Origin: Rhynchopus sp. YZ270_cl-10
Lineage: Eukaryota; Euglenozoa; Diplonemea; Diplonemida; Diplonemidae
Direction of reading: 5' to 3'
Assembly: GCA_964035575.1 (NCBI GenBank)
Contig: OZ037839.1
Coordinates: 1,054,001 to 1,118,000, forward strand
Length of the DNA: 64,000 bases
Shown here: in pieces, positions 21,233-32,367 of the stretch
How the letters are laid out: the number at the start of each line of letters is the position of its first letter
Position numbering within the stretch: position 1 is the stretch's first letter
Program-made: the position numbers and the translations under genes
The notes under the pieces: model-generated
Databases searched by the model: none
What the model saw: the letters and a program-made list of their open reading frames with translations, nothing else
What the model was told of the DNA's origin: nothing

Positions 21233-22726
21233 TTATGCTGCCCCCAACTCTCCAAATCCTCTTTTTGTTCCTCTTTTTTGTCCTCTTGTGCTTGCATCAA
21301 TCTCTTCTCTCTCTTGTCCTGCTTTCAATTCAATACATTGTCTTGCACTTCCAGACACGTCTGTTCGTACTGCCTCAAAAGCTTCTATCCGCACATCCCC
21401 GAACTGTTCCGTAAACCTTGCGTAAATCTCACGCACACGTGCATAGAAGGCCTCCTTGTAGGTGCTCATTCTAGGGTCTCCATTCGGGAGAGACAACATC
21501 TCGTCAATGTCGATGTTGCCTGGCAAGACGACTGTTGTGAGTGCGTTGCAGTTGAGCAGGAAGTTGCGCTGCGGGATCTCTGTGTCCCTGCCAAAACCTG
21601 ACATGTCCAGCGTGGTCAAGGATGTGCAATCTTGCAGGAAACGTCCATCAATCCGACTAACATTGCTCATTCCTGAGAAGTCTGCTGTTGTCAACGCGGA
21701 GCACTCTTGCAGCCAGCCGCGCTTAATGTGCATGATGCTGCGCAACACTGATAAATCAACTGTTTGCAATGATGTGCAGTGATAAAGAAACTCTGGCCCA
21801 ATGGCTGCGACCCTGCCAAAAGCTGAAAGGTCGATACTCTCCAACGAGGTGCAGTCCGAACAAAAGTCGCTACCAATTTCCGTCACATTCGTCATCCCTG
21901 AAAAGCTGATGGTGGTCAACGACTCGCAGTTGGAGAGAAAGTTGGAGTCGATCTTCGTGACACTGCAAAAAGCTGACAAATCAATGGTTGCCAACGAGGT
22001 GCAGTTCTGGAGGAAGCCGTCCTCAATGTGCGTGATTCTGCGCCATCCTGAGATGTCAATCCTTTTCAACGACTGGCAGAATTCAAGAAAGCTTGTACCA
22101 ACCTCCGTCACACTCGTCATATGGGATAAGTCAAGATTTGTGACGCCACTTCCTGCGAGGAACCTGTTCCCTATCACCGTCACACCAGTGAACCCTGACA
22201 CGTCAAGGCTTGTCAACGATGTGCAGCAAGAGAGACAGCCATACTCGATGTGCGTAACGTTGCACAATCCCGACAAGTCAACGGTTGTAACCGACGTACA
22301 CCCGGAGAGGAAGCCGTCCTCAATTCGTGTCACACCAGACACAGCAGAGAGATCAAGTCTCGTAAACGATGCATCGCACAAGAAGTAGTCCGGAATAACA
22401 GTCGCAACCTCCGCCTGAAGAAGCAGAGAAGCCACCTCAGGATCCTCCACAGTCGCCAACCTCGCTTCGGAAATGTCTGTCTCACCCAAGGCACGAAGTG
22501 CCTCAACAGATTGGTACTTCGTCGACTTCGTCAACACGACTGTGTCTCCAGCACTCAGTTCTGTGATGTCCTCTCCTTCCTCCTTCCCTCCGAAGCCCAT
22601 GCGGAAGCTGTCTTCGCACAACCCTGTTGCAGACGCCACCTTCTGCCGCATCGTCTCCGTTGTGTCGTTCTCACCCACCTCAATCACGTATTTGGTATCA
22701 TCATATCCCTGCACACACAGTTCCAT
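21233..22726 (-). CDS. Gene B: ubiquitin-like/LRR protein, intact
   Basis: The protein has 497 residues when started at MELCVQGYD. I prefer this start because it aligns with the ubiquitin initiator, and because a pyrimidine-rich tract ending in AG lies just upstream; a longer frame to 22801 exists. Residues 1-75 form the ubiquitin-like domain, 76-105 a linker with SEARLATVEDPEVASLL, and 106 to about 420 hold LRR_5-type repeats of 25 residues (V-T-x-I-G-x-x-F-L-x-x-C-T-S-L). The C-terminal 80 residues include a charged region and the tail RGFGELGAA. There is no membrane segment. The linker contains the intact retroelement target at 22450-22469. The combination suggests an adaptor linked to ubiquitin signalling, but this is a guess. 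Confidence 0.85.
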   Translation of the reverse strand: MELCVQGYDDTKYVIEVGENDTTETMRQKVASATGLCEDSFRMGFGGKEEGEDITELSAGDTVVLTKSTKYQSVEALRALGETDISEARLATVEDPEVASLLLQAEVATVIPDYFLCDASFTRLDLSAVSGVTRIEDGFLSGCTSVTTVDLSGLCNVTHIEYGCLSCCTSLTSLDVSGFTGVTVIGNRFLAGSGVTNLDLSHMTSVTEVGTSFLEFCQSLKRIDISGWRRITHIEDGFLQNCTSLATIDLSAFCSVTKIDSNFLSNCESLTTISFSGMTNVTEIGSDFCSDCTSLESIDLSAFGRVAAIGPEFLYHCTSLQTVDLSVLRSIMHIKRGWLQECSALTTADFSGMSNVSRIDGRFLQDCTSLTTLDMSGFGRDTEIPQRNFLLNCNALTTVVLPGNIDIDEMLSLPNGDPRMSTYKEAFYARVREIYARFTEQFGDVRIEAFEAVRTDVSGSARQCIELKAGQEREEIDASTRGQKRGTKRGFGELGAA

Positions 22727-23076
22727 TGTTTCGAGTGAAGTGTTGCACTGTTGTGGGGTGAGTGTTGAGAAGGAGGAGGAGGGAGGCAAGATACAACACA
22801 AATACTTTCTTTTTTTTCCATTTATCCGGGTACTCTTCCCTTATGAGCAAGAACTAACAGGTGTGTTTTTTTTTTTTTTTTTTTTTTTTTTTTCCATATG
22901 AAAGGAAACGTGGTCCTTACCGGGTCCTGTATATCCACAGCGTTGTTTTGACTGAGAACAAGATAGGTACTAAAATAGAACACAAAAAGAACGACACTGT
23001 AAAGCGTTCCTTTTTACTGGCCGGGAAGGGGAAACAGAGGTCGTGTCAGGGGCACGCCTGGTCCGCAGGATCCATG
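22727..23076. other. Intergenic region between gene B and the truncated copy
   Basis: It contains a T-run at 22867-22893 and no supported gene. The minus-strand tract at 22745-22800 is rich in pyrimidines and includes the likely 3' splice acceptor of gene B. Confidence 0.5.
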
Positions 23077-23684
23077 CTATCTGTGACCTGGGCGAGCACC
23101 GCGCCCCACCGCTTCCGCGCCGTTGCCCCACGCGATGTCTTCGTCTGGCTGTGCGGTGGAGACGGCAGCCTCTGTCCGAGGCTGTGCGGCAGCTGTCTGC
23201 ATGCTGGATGCTGTGTCGGGTTGAATGTTGGGGACAACTTCAGCTTCGGGTGACATCAACTCAATTTCAGCTCCGTGTTCGGGTACAGCTTTGGATGCGA
23301 AGTGAGACTCTGGTTCGGGTGTGAGTTCAGCTTGTGGCGCACCTTCGACCTCTGCTTCTGAAGAGAGGTGAATGCGGTGCATGGTAACATCCTGGTGTGC
23401 GACATCAGCAGTGTCGGCACACTCGCCTTCTCCCTCCTGGCCCTCCTGCCCCTCTTCACCCTCAGGGACGAAACGTCGTGCACCACGGCAGTCACGCCGA
23501 TGCTGTCCATGTACTTCGCGACGTCGTCGCTGACGGCGTGCACGGCGCGTGCCTTGTAGCTTTCCACAACATCGGAAAAGGTGTCAGAAAAGGAGCTGTA
23601 CTCAAAGGGCTCGTTCGATGACGGAGGTGGCACCTCGCCTGTAACACATAGTACTAAGAGAAGGGTGCAAGTTGTTTTTAACAT
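23077..23684 (-). pseudogene. Truncated 5' copy of the large secreted-protein gene
   Basis: From the ATG at 23684 the first 70 or so residues are identical to the start of the 1675-residue protein at 37395: signal peptide MLKTTCTLLLVLCVTG, then PPPSSNEPFEYSSF and onward. Identity stops at VVHDV (23473), after which the sequence is unrelated. The original frame runs on to 23256 through basic, unlikely sequence. Another frame is rich in Glu, Ala and Pro from about 23470 to 23077 and looks more like real coding sequence (for example SSEAEVEGAPQAELTPEPE). A frameshift or a splice at the junction would be needed to use it. It is best read as a broken duplicate that acquired a new tail. Confidence 0.55.
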
Positions 23685-23883
23685 AATGCTCTGTTGGAAG
23701 GGTGAGGTGGGGAGGCGGGTAGGGTGGGTGAGTGGGGATATGTGGAAGTACTGGGGCAGAATATATTCGTTGACTTGTGAATCAATGATGTGCACCCCAG
23801 AAGAAACTCTGACCCCATGACTGCGACATTGCCAAAGCTGTCAGGTCAATAGTTTCCAACGAGGTTGCTGTGGGTGTTTGGTG
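23473..23883. repeat. 411 bp segmental duplicate of 37184-37594
   Basis: The two stretches appear identical at a constant offset of 13711. They span the first 70 codons of the secreted-protein gene, its promoter-proximal region and a scrap of LRR-gene sequence (about 23795-23870) that encodes part of a repeat with ETIDLTAL. Confidence 0.85.
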
Positions 23884-24387
23884 AGGAGCATTGACAAGCC
23901 TCATTGTGGGCGAAATACAGGCGCCACTTCTCGAGAAGGCTTTGATGTACAATGGGGTGATTGGGGGGCTTTCTTTTTCAGGAAAATTCACTTGAGGTTC
24001 GCATAAATCCACAAAGCCTCCACAAAATATTCACTATCGATATCATAAATTACTTTGGTTTTGGTTGAGACACACCAAAGGTGTCGCTTCTGTGGAATCA
24101 CTGAACCACCCATATCCTGGACCACATCGTGGATTCTTCAATGTTATGCACTTCGCATGTTGTTCAAATATACACCACAACCTACTCGACGTGCTACACC
24201 ATGAAGGAAATAAACAAAATCAATCGAAAAGGCTGAACAATTTTTGTGCAAATGAAGTTAGATATTTTCACCGAAGTGTTCTTCACACAAGTCACCAAAC
24301 CCTCCAAATAGTCCTGCCTTCCCTACTCCTGTTTGTCCTTGCTTTTTTGTGATTTTTGTCCCTCTTTTTTGTCCTCTTGTGCTTGCA
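23884..24387. other. Intergenic region upstream of the truncated copy, downstream of gene C
   Basis: No supported gene. The right end, from 24280, resembles the purine-rich (on minus) 3' flank of the other LRR genes. Confidence 0.45.
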
Positions 24388-25893
24388 TCAAAACCCTTCT
24401 CTCTCTTGTCCTGCTTTCAATGCAATACATTGTCTTGCACTTCCAGACACGTCTGTTCGTACTGCCTCAAAAGCTTCTATCCGCACACCTCCGAACTGTT
24501 TCGTAAACCTTTCGTAAATCCCCCTCGCAAACCAATAGGCGTCACCCTTGTATGTGCTCATTCTTGGGTCTCCATTCGGGAGAGACAACATCTCGTCAAT
24601 GTCGATGTTGCCTGGCAAGACGACTGTTGTGAGTGCGTTGCAGTTGAGCAGGAAGTCATTCTGGATCTCTGTGTCCCTGCCAAAACCTGACATGTCCAGC
24701 GTCGTCAAGGATGTGCAATCTCGCAGGAAATTTGCATCAATCTGCGTAACGTTGCTCATTCCTGATAAGTCTGCTGTTGTCAACGTGTAGCAGTCTTGCA
24801 GCCAGTTTTGCTCAATGTGTATGATGCTGCGCAACACTGATATATCAACTGTTTTCAATGATGTGCAGTCAAAAAGAAACCCTGACCCAATGGCTGCGAC
24901 ATTGCCAAAAGCTGACAGGTCGATACTTGCCAGCGAGGTGCAGCTCTTAAGAAAGCGGTGTCCTACCTTCACAACTTTGTGCAGTGCTGTCAAGTCAATC
25001 GTTTCCAACGAGGTGCAGCACGAACAAAACTGGTTCCCAATTTCCGTCACATTCGTCATCCCTGAAAAGCTGATGGTGGTCAACGACGAGCAGTTGAAGA
25101 GAAATTGGGAATCGATCTTCGTGACACTGCAAAAAGCTGACAAATCAATGGTTGCCAACGAGGTGCAGTTCCGGAGGAAGCCGTCCTCAATGTGCGTGAT
25201 TCTGCGCCATCCTGAGATGTCAAGACTTTCCAACGACTCGCATTGGGAAAGAAAGTATGTACCAACCTTCGTCACACTCGTCATATGGGATAAGTCAAGA
25301 TTTGTGACGCCACTTCCTCCTAGGAACGACTCCCCTATCACCGTCACACCAGTGAACCCTGACACGTCAAGGCTTGTCAACGATGTGCAGTAAGAGAGAC
25401 AGTCATCCTCAATGTGCGTAACGTTGCACAATCCCGACAAGTCAACGGTTGTAACCGACCTACACTCGGAGAGGAAGTAGCTCTCAATTCGTGTCACACC
25501 AGACACAGCAGAGAGATCAAGTCTCGTAAACGATGCTTGGTACAAGAACAGCTCCGGAATAACAGTCGCAACCTCCGCCTGAAGAAGCAGAGAAGCCACC
25601 TCAGGATCCTCCACAGTCACCAACCTCGCTTCGGAAATGTCTGTCTCACCCAAGGCACGAAGTTCCTCAACAGATTGGTACTTGGTAGTTTTCGTCAACA
25701 CGACTGTGTCTCCAGCACTCAGTTCTGTGATGTCCTCTCCTTCCTCCTTCCCTCCGAAGCCCATGCGGAAGCTGTCTTCGCACAACCCTGTTGCAGACGC
25801 CACCTTCTGCCGCATCGTCTCCGTTGTGTCGTTCTCACCCACCTCAATCACGTATTTGGTTTCATCATCGTATCCCTGCACACACAGTTCCAT
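24388..25893 (-). CDS. Gene C: ubiquitin-like/LRR protein, intact
   Basis: The protein has 501 residues from MELCVQGYDDETKYVIEV. Layout is as in gene B: a ubiquitin-like domain (1-76), the linker with SEARLVTVEDPEVASLL, about eleven 25-residue LRRs, and a shorter C-terminus ending QEREGF. The retroelement target is intact at 25614-25633 with one difference (gtcacc in place of gtcgcc). A frame extends upstream to 25989 and would start with a signal-peptide-like stretch (MKTNKKAILLYFVSLLLLL). A pyrimidine tract and AG at 25915-25916 lie between it and the preferred ATG, so this stretch is more likely 5' flank removed by splicing. If it were used, the protein would be secreted. Confidence 0.85.
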   Translation of the reverse strand: MELCVQGYDDETKYVIEVGENDTTETMRQKVASATGLCEDSFRMGFGGKEEGEDITELSAGDTVVLTKTTKYQSVEELRALGETDISEARLVTVEDPEVASLLLQAEVATVIPELFLYQASFTRLDLSAVSGVTRIESYFLSECRSVTTVDLSGLCNVTHIEDDCLSYCTSLTSLDVSGFTGVTVIGESFLGGSGVTNLDLSHMTSVTKVGTYFLSQCESLESLDISGWRRITHIEDGFLRNCTSLATIDLSAFCSVTKIDSQFLFNCSSLTTISFSGMTNVTEIGNQFCSCCTSLETIDLTALHKVVKVGHRFLKSCTSLASIDLSAFGNVAAIGSGFLFDCTSLKTVDISVLRSIIHIEQNWLQDCYTLTTADLSGMSNVTQIDANFLRDCTSLTTLDMSGFGRDTEIQNDFLLNCNALTTVVLPGNIDIDEMLSLPNGDPRMSTYKGDAYWFARGIYERFTKQFGGVRIEAFEAVRTDVSGSARQCIALKAGQEREGF

Positions 25894-25914
25894 TGTTTCG
25901 AGTGAAGTGTTGCT

Positions 25915-25960
25915 CTGTTGTGGGGTGGTGTTGAGAAGGAGGAGGAGGGAGACAAAGTAC
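25915..25960 (-). promoter_or_regulatory. Likely trans-splice acceptor upstream of gene C
   Basis: On the minus strand a run of pyrimidines (ctccctcctcctccttctc) is followed by a C/A-rich stretch ending acaacag; the AG is at 25915-25916. It leaves a 21-base 5' UTR before the ATG at 25893. The same layout precedes genes B, E and F. No branch point or spliced leader can be identified. Confidence 0.4.
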
Positions 25961-26226
25961 AACAAAATAGCTTTCTTGTTTGTTTTCACTTATCCTCACC
26001 CTGACACATATGTGGAGTAGAAAAGACTTTGGGCTGACAGGTTGTTCATAAAAAGTGGTGGGGACACTCCGGTTTGTCAGAGTTGTGCACCAAACCTGCC
26101 AAATGTTTTACCCCAGTTCAAAAGTGTATCCCAAAAATGAAGTTCAATACGTTCACCGAAGTGTTCTTCACACAAATCACCAAACCCCCCAAACCCCTCT
26201 GTTCATCCAGCTTGTCCTGCGCCTGT

Positions 26227-27295
26227 TTATGCTGCCCCCAACTCTCCAAATCCTCTTTTTGTTCCTCTTTTTTGTCCTCTTGTGCTTGCATCAATCCCTT
26301 CTCTCTCTTGTCCTGCTTTCAATGCAATACATTGTCTTGCACTTCCAGACACGTCTGTTTGTACTGCCTCAAAAGCTTCTATCCGCACACCTCTGAACTG
26401 TTCCGCAAACCTTGCGTAAATCTCACGCACACGTACATAGAAGGCCTCCTTGTAGGTGCTCATTCTTGGGTCTCCATTCGGGAGAGACAACATCTCGTCA
26501 ATGTCGATGTTGCCTGGCAAGACGACTGTTGTGAGTGCGTTGCAGTTGATCAGGAAGTTGCGCTGCTGGATCTCTGTGTCCCTGCCAAAACCTGACATGT
26601 CCAGCGTGGTCAAGGATGTGCAATCTTGCAGGAAACAACTATCAATCAGCGTAACATTGCTCATTCCTGAGAAGTTTGCTGTTGTCAACGCGGAACACCC
26701 TTGCAGCCAGTTTTGCTCAATGTGTATGATGCTGCGCAACACTGATAAATCAACTGTTTTCAATGATGTGCACTTCCTAAGAAACTCTGACTCAATAAAT
26801 GCGACATTGCCAAAAGCTGAGAGGTCGATACTCTCCAGCGAGGTGCAGCTCTCAAGAAAGCCGTACTTTACCTTCACAACCCTGTGCAGTGCTGTCAAGT
26901 CAATCGTTTTCAACGAGGTGCAGGACGAACAAAACTGGTTCCCAATTTTCGTCACACTCGTCATCTCGGATAAGTCAAGATTTGTGACGCCACTTTGTGC
27001 GAGGAACGAGCTCCCTATCACCGTCACACCAGTGAACCCTGACACGTCAAGGCAGAGAGACAGCCATCCCCGATGTGCGTAACGTTGCACAATCCCGACA
27101 AGTCAACGGTTTCCACTGACCCACACCCGCGGAGGAAGTAGCGCTCAATTCGTGTCACACCAGACACAGCAGAGAGATCAAGTCTCGTAAACGATGCTTG
27201 CGCCAAGAAGTAGTCCGGAATAACAGTCGCAACCTCCGCCTGAAGAAGCAGAGAAGCCACCTCAGGATCCTTCACAGTCGCCAACCTCGCTTCGG
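26227..27295 (-). pseudogene. Gene D, C-terminal half: LRR part, split and frameshifted
   Basis: The LRR part starts at the target site (27277-27295) and ends in the GFGELGAA tail. Against genes B, C and F it lacks a 19 bp stretch near 27051, which shifts the frame between the second and third repeats. It also lacks about three whole repeats, joining MTSVTKI directly to GNQFCSSCTSL. The N-terminal half lies at 30437-30714, beyond a 3.1 kb insertion. The gene is dead by more than one lesion. Confidence 0.8.
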
Positions 27296-30200
27296 TAAAC
27301 GTTTTTTAAAAATAGGATGGAGCACCCCGGTCCGAAAAGGAATGCAGCCACCCCTGGCTTCAGGCTCGCGAACCCAGTATTGCAGTAACACTGGGTCTCA
27401 CGGGCCAAAAACCGAACAAAGAAAAGTAAAATGTTTGGGTTCAGCGACAGCGCCAATGGGCTGACGCGAGGCTGAACCAACTTAAAATAAAATAAAAAAA
27501 TCTTGTATCAACTTGAAAAGGAAAAGCAATGAACAGCAACAGAGCCATTTGGGCTTACGCGTCGCTATAGTAACTGAAAAACAATGTTCTAAAAACAAGA
27601 ATGTCGTTGACCAAGATTGAAATACACGAAAAAGGTAAAATACTAAGAATTGCCTCATATTCCATGGGCATCGTTTCTGATGTTGTAGTTTGTCTGCTGA
27701 GTGATCACGCGCCCCCCCTACTAGGGAGGTCTTAGGTTCATGCTTCGGCTAGCACGTAAAAGCTACCATGTCGTCGAAGTTAGCGGTCCTCGTATTCCAT
27801 GAGGTCTTTCAGATGTTGTTGTTTGTCTGCTGAGTGATCACGCGCCCCCCCTACTAGGGAGGTCTTAGGTTCAGGCTTCGGCTTGCACGTAAAAGCTACC
27901 ATGTCGTCGAAGTTAGCGGTCCTCGTATTCCATGAGGTCTTTCAGATGTTGTTGTTTGTCTGCTGAGTGATCACGCGCCCCCCCTACTAGGGAGGTCTTA
28001 GGTTCAGGCTTCGGCTAGCACGTAAAAGCTACCATGTCGTCGAAGTTAGCGGTCCTCGTATTCCATGAGGCATTTCTGATGATGTAGTTTGTCTGCTGAG
28101 TGATCACGCGCCCCCCCTACTAGGGAGGTCTTAGGTTCATGCTTCGGCTTGCACGTAAAAGCTACCATGTCGTCGAAGTTAGCGGTCCTCGTATTCCATG
28201 AGGTCTTTCAGATGTTGTTGTTTGACTGCTGAGTGATCACGCGCCCCCCCTACTAGGGAGGTCTTAGGTTCAGGCTTCGGCTTGCACGTAAAGAACTACC
28301 ATGTAGTCGAAGTTAGCGGTCCTCGTATTCCATGAGGCATTTCTGATGATGTAGTTTGTCTGCTGAGTGATCACGCGCCCCCCCTACTAGGGAGGTCTTA
28401 GGTTCATGCTTCGGCTTGCACGTAAAGAACTACCATGTCGCCGAAGTTAGCGGTCCTCGTATTCCATGAGGTCTTTCAGATGTTGTTGTTTGTCTGCTGA
28501 GTGATCACGCGCCCCCCCTACTAGGGAGGTCTTAGGTTCGGGCTTCGGCTTGCACGTAAAAGCTACCATGTCGTCGAAGTTAGCGGTCCTCGTATTCCAT
28601 GAGGCATTTCTGATGATGTAGTTTGTCTGCTGAGTGATCACGCGCCCCCCCTACTAGGGAGGTCTTAGGTTCATGCTTCGGCTTGCACGTAAAGAACTAC
28701 CATGTCGCCGAAGTTAGCGGTCCTCGTATTCCATGAGGCATTTCTGATGATGTAGTTTGTCTGCTGAGTGATCACGCGCCCCCCCTACTAGGGAGGTCTT
28801 AGGTTCGGGCTTCGGCTTGCACGTAAAAGCTACCATGTCGTCGAAGTTAGCGGTCCTCGTATTCCATGAGGCATTTCTGATGATGTAGTTTGTCTGCTGA
28901 GTGATCACGCGCCCCCCCTACTAGGGAGGTCTTAGGTTCATGCTTCGGCTTGCACGTAAAGAACTACCATGTCGCCGAAGTTAGCGGTCCTCGTATTCCA
29001 TGAGGTCTTTCAGATGTTGTTGTTTGACTGCTGAGTGATCACGCGCCCCCCCTACTAGGGAGGTCTTAGGTTCGGGCTTCGGCTTGCACGTAAAAGCTAC
29101 CATGTCGCCGAAGTTAGCGGTCCTCGTATTCCATGAGGTCTTTCAGATGTTGTTGTTTGACTGCTGAGTGATCACGCGCCCCCCCTACTAGGGAGGTCTT
29201 AGGTTCATGCTTCGGCTAGCACGTAAAAGCTACCATGTCGTCGAAGTTAGCGGTCCTCGTATTCCATGAGGTCTTTCAGATGTTGTTGTTTGTCTGCTGA
29301 GTGATCACGCGCCCCCCCTACTAGGGAGGTCTTAGGTTCATGCTTCGGCTTGCACGTAAAAGCTACCATGTCGCCGAAGTTAGCGGTCCTCGTATTCCAT
29401 GAGGCATTTCTGATGATGTAGTTTGTCTGCTGAGTGATCACGCGCCCCCCCTACTAGGGAGGTCTTAGGTTCATGCTTCGGCTTGCACGTAAAAGCTACC
29501 ATGTCGTCGAAGCTAGCGGTCCTCGTATTCCATGAGGCATTTCTGATGATGTAGTTTGTCTGCTGAGTGATCACGCGCCCCCCCTACTAGGGAGGTCTTA
29601 GGTTCATGCTTCGGCTTGCACGTAAAAGCTACCATGTCGCCGAAGTTAGCGGTCCTCGTATTCCATGAGGCATTTCTGATGATGTAGTTTGTCTGCTGAG
29701 TGATCACGCGCCCCCCCTACTAGGGAGGTCTTAGGTTCATGCTTCGGCTTGCACGTAAAAGCTACCATGTCGCCGAAGTTAGCGGTCCTCGTATTCCATG
29801 AGGCATTTCTGATGATGTAGTTTGTCTGCTGAGTGATCACGCGCCCCCCCTACTAGGGAGGTCTTAGGTTCGGGCTTCGGCTTGCACGTAAAAGCTACCA
29901 TGTCGTCGAAGTTAGCGGTCCTCGTATTCCATGAGGTCTTTCAGATGTTGTTGTTTGACTGCTGAGTGATCACGCGCCCCCCCTACTAGGGAGGTCTTAG
30001 GTTCATGCTTCGGCTTGCACGTAAAAGCTACCATGTCGTCGAAGTTAGCGGTCCTCGTATTCCATGAGGCATTTCTGATGATGTAGTTTGTCTGCTGAGT
30101 GATCACGCGCCCCCCCTACTAGGGAGGTCTTAGGTTCATGCTTCGGCTTGCACGTAAAAGCTACCATGTCGTCGAAGTTAGCGGTCCTCGTATTCCATGA

Positions 30201-30436
30201 GGTCTTTCAGATGTTGTTGTTTGACTGCTGAGTGATCACGCGCCCCCCCTACTAGGGAGGTCTTGGGTTCAGGCTTCGGCTAGCACGTAAAAAGCTACCA
30301 TGTCGCGAAGTTAGCGGTCCTCGTATTCCATGAGGCACTTCAGATGTTGTTCTTCTTTTTCTTCTTGTTCCGAGTCTTTGCCGCAGTCCACTGCGTTGCC
30401 CGGGGTCACCTCGTGGAGGTGCTCGGTAAAACCCCC
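27296..30436 (-). mobile_element. Non-autonomous LINE relative in gene D
   Basis: Flanks are perfect 19 bp copies of gtcgccaacctcgcttcgg (27277-27295 and 30437-30455). In the direction of the gene it has a 5' end of about 95 bp beginning gggggttttaccgagc, about 20 monomers of 133 bp (27650-30340), then a 3' UTR almost identical to that of the LINE family, ending in the same terminal bases. It has no RT. Its 5' junction is the same as that of the older element in gene A, so these two may descend from one insertion copied with its host gene. Confidence 0.8.
27650..30340 (-). repeat. 133 bp monomer array, about 20 copies
   Basis: These are the same monomers as at 17395-19800, with both sub-types mixed. 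Several neighbours are spaced exactly 133 bp apart (for example at 29247, 29380, 29513 and 29646). Confidence 0.85.
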
Positions 30437-30714
30437 GTCGCCAACCTCGCTTCGGAAATGTCTGTCTCACCCAAGGCACGAAGTTCCTCAACAGATTGGT
30501 ACTTGGTAGTTTTCGCCAACACGACTGTGTCTCCAGCACTCAGTTCTGTGATGTCCTCTCCTTCCTCCTTCCCTCCGAAGCCCATGCGGAAGCTGTCTTC
30601 GCACAACCCTGTTGCAGACGCCACCTTCTGCCGCATCGTCTCCGTTGTGTCGTTCTCACCCACCTCAATCACGAATTTGTTTTCATCATCATATCCCTGC
30701 ACACACAGTTCCAT
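30437..30714 (-). pseudogene. Gene D, N-terminal half: ubiquitin-like domain
   Basis: It starts at MELCVQGYDDENKFVIEV (ATG at 30712-30714) and is nearly identical to the same part of genes A to C, running to the linker ALGETDISEARLAT at the insertion point. The LRR half follows at 26227-27295. The 5' flank up to about 30935 matches the flank of gene A. Confidence 0.8.
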
Positions 30715-32367
30715 TGTTTCGAGTGACGTGTTGCTCTGTTGTGGGTCGGTGTTGAGAAGGAGGAGGAGGGGAGGTACATTTTGTACTTTCTTCTGTATCT
30801 CCGTTATTGTGTTGTCGTGCAGCGAGCACATCCTCACGACAGAGCTAAGCATTGCTCCCGACACAAAACCCACAGGTTCGGGCTCTCGTGGTTGGTCACA
30901 TCCACATCACAACCGTTGTCGGCACAGCATCGGCACCAATCAAAACTGTGCGGTATAAAAATAAAGGAAGGAAAATTTCTGGTAATTTCAAAAACTGTAA
31001 AAAGGTGCAGGGGGTGACTTTTTTCTTTTGTTTGTCTTTTGATAAATAAATTTGAGGGGAGAAAATAAGAATTGAGGTGGGCATGACCTGAGACAGGAGA
31101 TGGCACCTCGAGGAAGGCATCCGTTTGTCATGTGAGCATCTGCATTTGATGGAAAACAAGCACAATGTGAAACCACCAAAAAGGTTAAGATATTAGATGC
31201 TCCGCAACTGCGGGGAAAAGGATTGGCATGCAAGGGCATGTCCAACATTGGGTCTGAAGAAAACTGAAGAAAAGAAAGAAAAAGGGAGAAGGAGAAATGA
31301 GGAACTTCCCGGGAGGGGTTTATTTGAAAAGAAAGATAAAGTTGAAATTTTAATGTGTCTTCCCGGGAGGGGGAGGAAGGGGAGGAAGGGAAGGGGGGAG
31401 AGATAAGAGGTAAGGGATCGAGGCGATGTGTCTCCACACAGCGCCTGAGCAACCTTTTTGAATGCTGCTGATCCAATGAGTGAGGCCTTGTTTTTCCTTC
31501 CTTCAAAACTTCACACACAAAAGAAAAGAAAAGAAAAGAAAAGGGGGAAAACGCAATAAAAAGTATATGAAGTAATTTTTCTATTCTACTGAATAGAAAG
31601 CATAAGAGGGTGCACTAAATGTACCCAAACTCACAAAAAAATTGAAAAAAAAGGAGCAAAAGAAAGTGAAGTTATTAATGCAGGCACCTCCGACTGACCC
31701 ACGTACGATGCCAGCCATCCGGATGAAAGCACAAGTACCCTGCGGCCAACAACAGAAGATGTAAAAGGAAACCTAATGACTGGCCCGTACCGTAAGAGAA
31801 CGAGGGCGGTTCACAACCGCTCGACAGCCGGCGGCCCACCTTCCGTTGAAGAGTTGTGAGCTTACAGAAAAGAAAAGAAAAGAAAAGAAAAGAAAAGAAA
31901 AGAAAAGAAAAGAAAAGAAAAGAAAAGAAAAGAAAAGAAAAGAAAAGAAAAGAAAAGAAAAGAAAAGAAAAGAAAAGAAAAGAAAAGAAAAGAAAAGAAA
32001 AGAAAAGAAAAGAAAAGAAAAGAAAAGAAAAGAAAAGAAAAGACAAAGAAAGCGGTTTCTTGCGACCCCTTTCTTGAAAAAGGAAAAAGGAAAAGACGAA
32101 TAAATGGACGCGTTTTGAATGTCTACAAGCACCTGTTTATTTAAAACCAAAACAGATTCTGTACATTGAACGCTGCGTGTTGCTTTTATTTTGAAAAATA
32201 AAAAAGAAAAGAACATTGTTGTATTAGTGAGACAACCGAGATGTATACCTAAATCTCATCCCAAGGCTATTGCACTTAAAGGTTTGTCTGCAATCCTTGA
32301 CTCAACGTTTTATGTATTTTCACCCACCTCTATTTATTTGACATGTGTTTCAAAGCAAATGGTCGCA
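30715..32367. other. Intergenic region between gene D and the large secreted-protein gene
   Basis: The first 220 bp match the 5' flank of gene A. The remainder is A- and purine-rich and contains short AAAAG runs at 31520-31542 and a long array at 31866-32042. Bases 32043-32367 would be the 3' flank of the secreted-protein gene. The open frames here are low-complexity or without family resemblance, so I call none. Confidence 0.5.
31866..32042. repeat. Microsatellite, 5 bp unit aaaag, about 35 copies
   Basis: A perfect pentanucleotide array. The surrounding frames of KRKEK or FLFFS type are spurious. Confidence 0.95.

Noticed and set aside
25894-25989. Signal peptide on LRR gene C (MKTNKKAILLYFVSLLLLL)
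   Set aside because: The stretch overlaps a pyrimidine tract with a terminal AG just before the ubiquitin-like methionine, and paralogs G and H start at that methionine. I keep it only as an alternative.
28447-30106. 64-residue ORFs starting MITQQTN as small genes
   Set aside because: They are pieces of the 133 bp monomer; the period is not a multiple of three, so frames change from monomer to monomer.
31690-31860. Possible tRNA-like segment (ggcggttcacaaccgctcg)
   Set aside because: No cloverleaf with proper A and B boxes can be drawn; it is a short inverted repeat only.
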